Translations under genes and position numbers: made by a program
Source of the DNA: Mumia flava
Lineage (GTDB): Bacteria; Actinomycetota; Actinomycetes; Propionibacteriales; Nocardioidaceae
Assembly: GCF_002797495.1 (NCBI RefSeq)
Contig: NZ_PGEZ01000002.1
Span: forward strand, 992,001 to 1,056,000
Reading direction: 5' to 3'
Length of the DNA: 64,000 nucleotides
The notes under the pieces: generated by a model
Seen by the model: the letters and a program-made list of their open reading frames with translations, nothing else
Told to the model about the DNA's origin: nothing
Databases searched by the model: none
Shown here: piece after piece, positions 63,105-64,000 of the stretch
Numbering within the stretch: the stretch's first letter is position 1
Layout of the letters: each line of letters opens with the position of its first letter

Positions 63105-64000
63105 CTACGGTGCGGCGGGGACCGAGAGCCGAGCGGCCTCGACGAGGACCGCGCCGAGCCAGTCGATGAAGCTGGCGTCGGCGAGCCGCGGGTTCCACAC
63201 GAGGTCGATCCCGAGGCCCGGGAGCGGGTACGGGAACTCCGCGACCCGCAGCGGGAACATCTCGCTCATCGCCCCGATCACGCTCGCCCGGTGCACCGCG
63301 ACACCGCCGACGGGCGCGACCAGCGCCGGGATCAGCATGTTGTCGGGGACGAGCTGGCCCACGCGGTACGGAATCCGGTGGTCGTCGAGCGCGACGTACG
63401 GCGCGCTGCTCCGCAGACCCTCCTCGAACACGACGTGCGGGAGGTCGCGCAGCAGATCGAGTGCGGTCGCGTCCACCGGCGCGGCGTCGGGTGCGGCGAC
63501 GACAACCCAGCGGTCGTCATAGAGCCGCTCGCGCGGGTACGGCGCCGGGACGCCCTCGGACAGGAGCACGGCGTCGACACCGCCGGAGGTGAAGTCGGAC
63601 TCGGCCGGCACCGCGAACGTCCGCAGCCGCAGCGTGGCCTGCGGAGCACCCTGCGCGACCAGCCGTGCAAGCGCGCTGCCGAGCACGAAGGCCGTGCTCG
63701 TGGTCGACGCGACCGTGATCGTGCGACGGTCGGTCGCTGGGTCGAACCCGGGGAACCGGACGACCCGCCCGGCGTGCTCCAACGCCTGGCGCAGCGGCAC
63801 GACCAGCTCGGCCGCGCGGGGGGTGAGGGTCATCCCGGCGCCGTGGCGGACCAGCAGCTCGTCACCGAGGAGCCGCCGCATCCGGCCGAGCGCGTGGCTC
63901 ATCGCCGGCTGCGAGAGGCCGACCCGGGCGGCGGCGCGGGTGACCGAGCGTTCCTCGAGCAGCGCGAGCAGCGGCACGAGCAGGTTCAGGTCGACCGACG
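63105..64000 (-). CDS. LysR family regulator (5' end outside window)
   Basis: At least 298 residues of a LysR regulator. The HTH is SVTRAAARVGLSQPAMSHALGRMRRLLGDELLVRHG, and the reading stays open upstream (VDLNLLVPLLALLEE) to the window edge. The effector domain starts RRTITVASTTSTAFVLGSALARL. It resembles the NodD/NahR-like group with LVRHGAGMTLTPRA. It lies just upstream of the ABC/MBL operon in the same direction, and is a candidate regulator of that operon. Confidence 0.9.
   Translation of the reverse strand, partial: SVDLNLLVPLLALLEERSVTRAAARVGLSQPAMSHALGRMRRLLGDELLVRHGAGMTLTPRAAELVVPLRQALEHAGRVVRFPGFDPATDRRTITVASTTSTAFVLGSALARLVAQGAPQATLRLRTFAVPAESDFTSGGVDAVLLSEGVPAPYPRERLYDDRWVVVAAPDAAPVDATALDLLRDLPHVVFEEGLRSSAPYVALDDHRIPYRVGQLVPDNMLIPALVAPVGGVAVHRASVIGAMSEMFPLRVAEFPYPLPGLGIDLVWNPRLADASFIDWLGAVLVEAARLSVPAAP

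Overview
The window is about 64 kb of very GC-rich, gene-dense chromosomal DNA with no rRNA, tRNA, CRISPR array, transposase or phage gene that I can see. High GC, frequent GTG starts, many ATGA/GTGA translational couplings, F420/PPOX-type and VOC proteins, an ECF sigma paired with a YCII/DGPF protein, Tat-type secreted enzymes and the ppsR-ppsA pair all point to an actinobacterium, most likely Propionibacteriales (Nocardioidaceae-like). That placement is inference; no marker gene is present. The content looks like the catabolic and accessory part of a soil chromosome: small substrate-specific operons, each next to its own regulator, often with a visible palindromic operator.

Layout. 0-1.5 kb: VOC / SnoaL-like / alpha-beta hydrolase operon (minus). 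1.5-2.1 kb: decaying HTH-nucleotidyltransferase antitoxin plus a stub of a HEPN-like partner. 2.1-7.1 kb: MFS transporter, 2-hydroxyacid dehydrogenase, AtuA-family protein and DUF4387 protein, divergent from a GntR/FCD repressor with a 16-bp palindrome between them. 7.2-17 kb: aldo-keto reductase, XRE regulator and zinc alcohol dehydrogenase, secreted M1 peptidase, methyltransferase, DMT exporter and LysR, acetyltransferases, PPOX protein, VanX-like dipeptidase. 17.1-20.3 kb: ppsA and its regulator ppsR. 20.5-24.2 kb: RND efflux pump divergent from a MarR repressor, with nested inverted repeats. 24.2-30.8 kb: a 32-bp tandem repeat, metallo-hydrolase, dehydrogenase, DUF2200, a leucine-rich-repeat protein, DUF2252 and phospholipase D-like proteins.

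30.8-40.2 kb is a nitrogen module: allophanate hydrolase, a urea/guanidine carboxylase, two urea-carboxylase-associated proteins (carboxyguanidine deiminase subunits in recent work), a divergent TetR and a sodium/solute symporter. The operon and the symporter share one putative operator. The carboxylase carries an in-frame copy of an intergenic palindromic repeat whose full copy lies at 38529-38594. 40.4-44.7 kb: AraC regulator, quinone-oxidoreductase-like protein, DUF4386 membrane protein, secreted alpha/beta hydrolase. 44.7-47.2 kb: 2,2-dialkylglycine decarboxylase (dgdA) divergent from a GntR regulator. 47.5-49.6 kb: TetR divergent from a latex-clearing-protein (Lcp) family oxygenase. 49.6-53 kb: ECF42-type sigma factor with YCII protein, and a DHA2 MFS pump. 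53-56.9 kb: a 29-residue small ORF, a SanA-like protein, a MobA-like aromatic hydroxylase and a tandem-MarR regulator with a 28-bp palindrome.

56.9-58.0 kb is the most unusual piece: an XRE gene plus an internally deleted nucleotidyltransferase gene, bracketed by perfect 29-bp direct repeats of the 3' end of the neighbouring metallo-hydrolase gene, like a tiny island inserted at that gene's end. 58-62.9 kb: a sugar-type ABC importer (ATPase, permease, lipoprotein) translationally coupled to that Tat-type metallo-hydrolase. The window ends in a truncated LysR gene.
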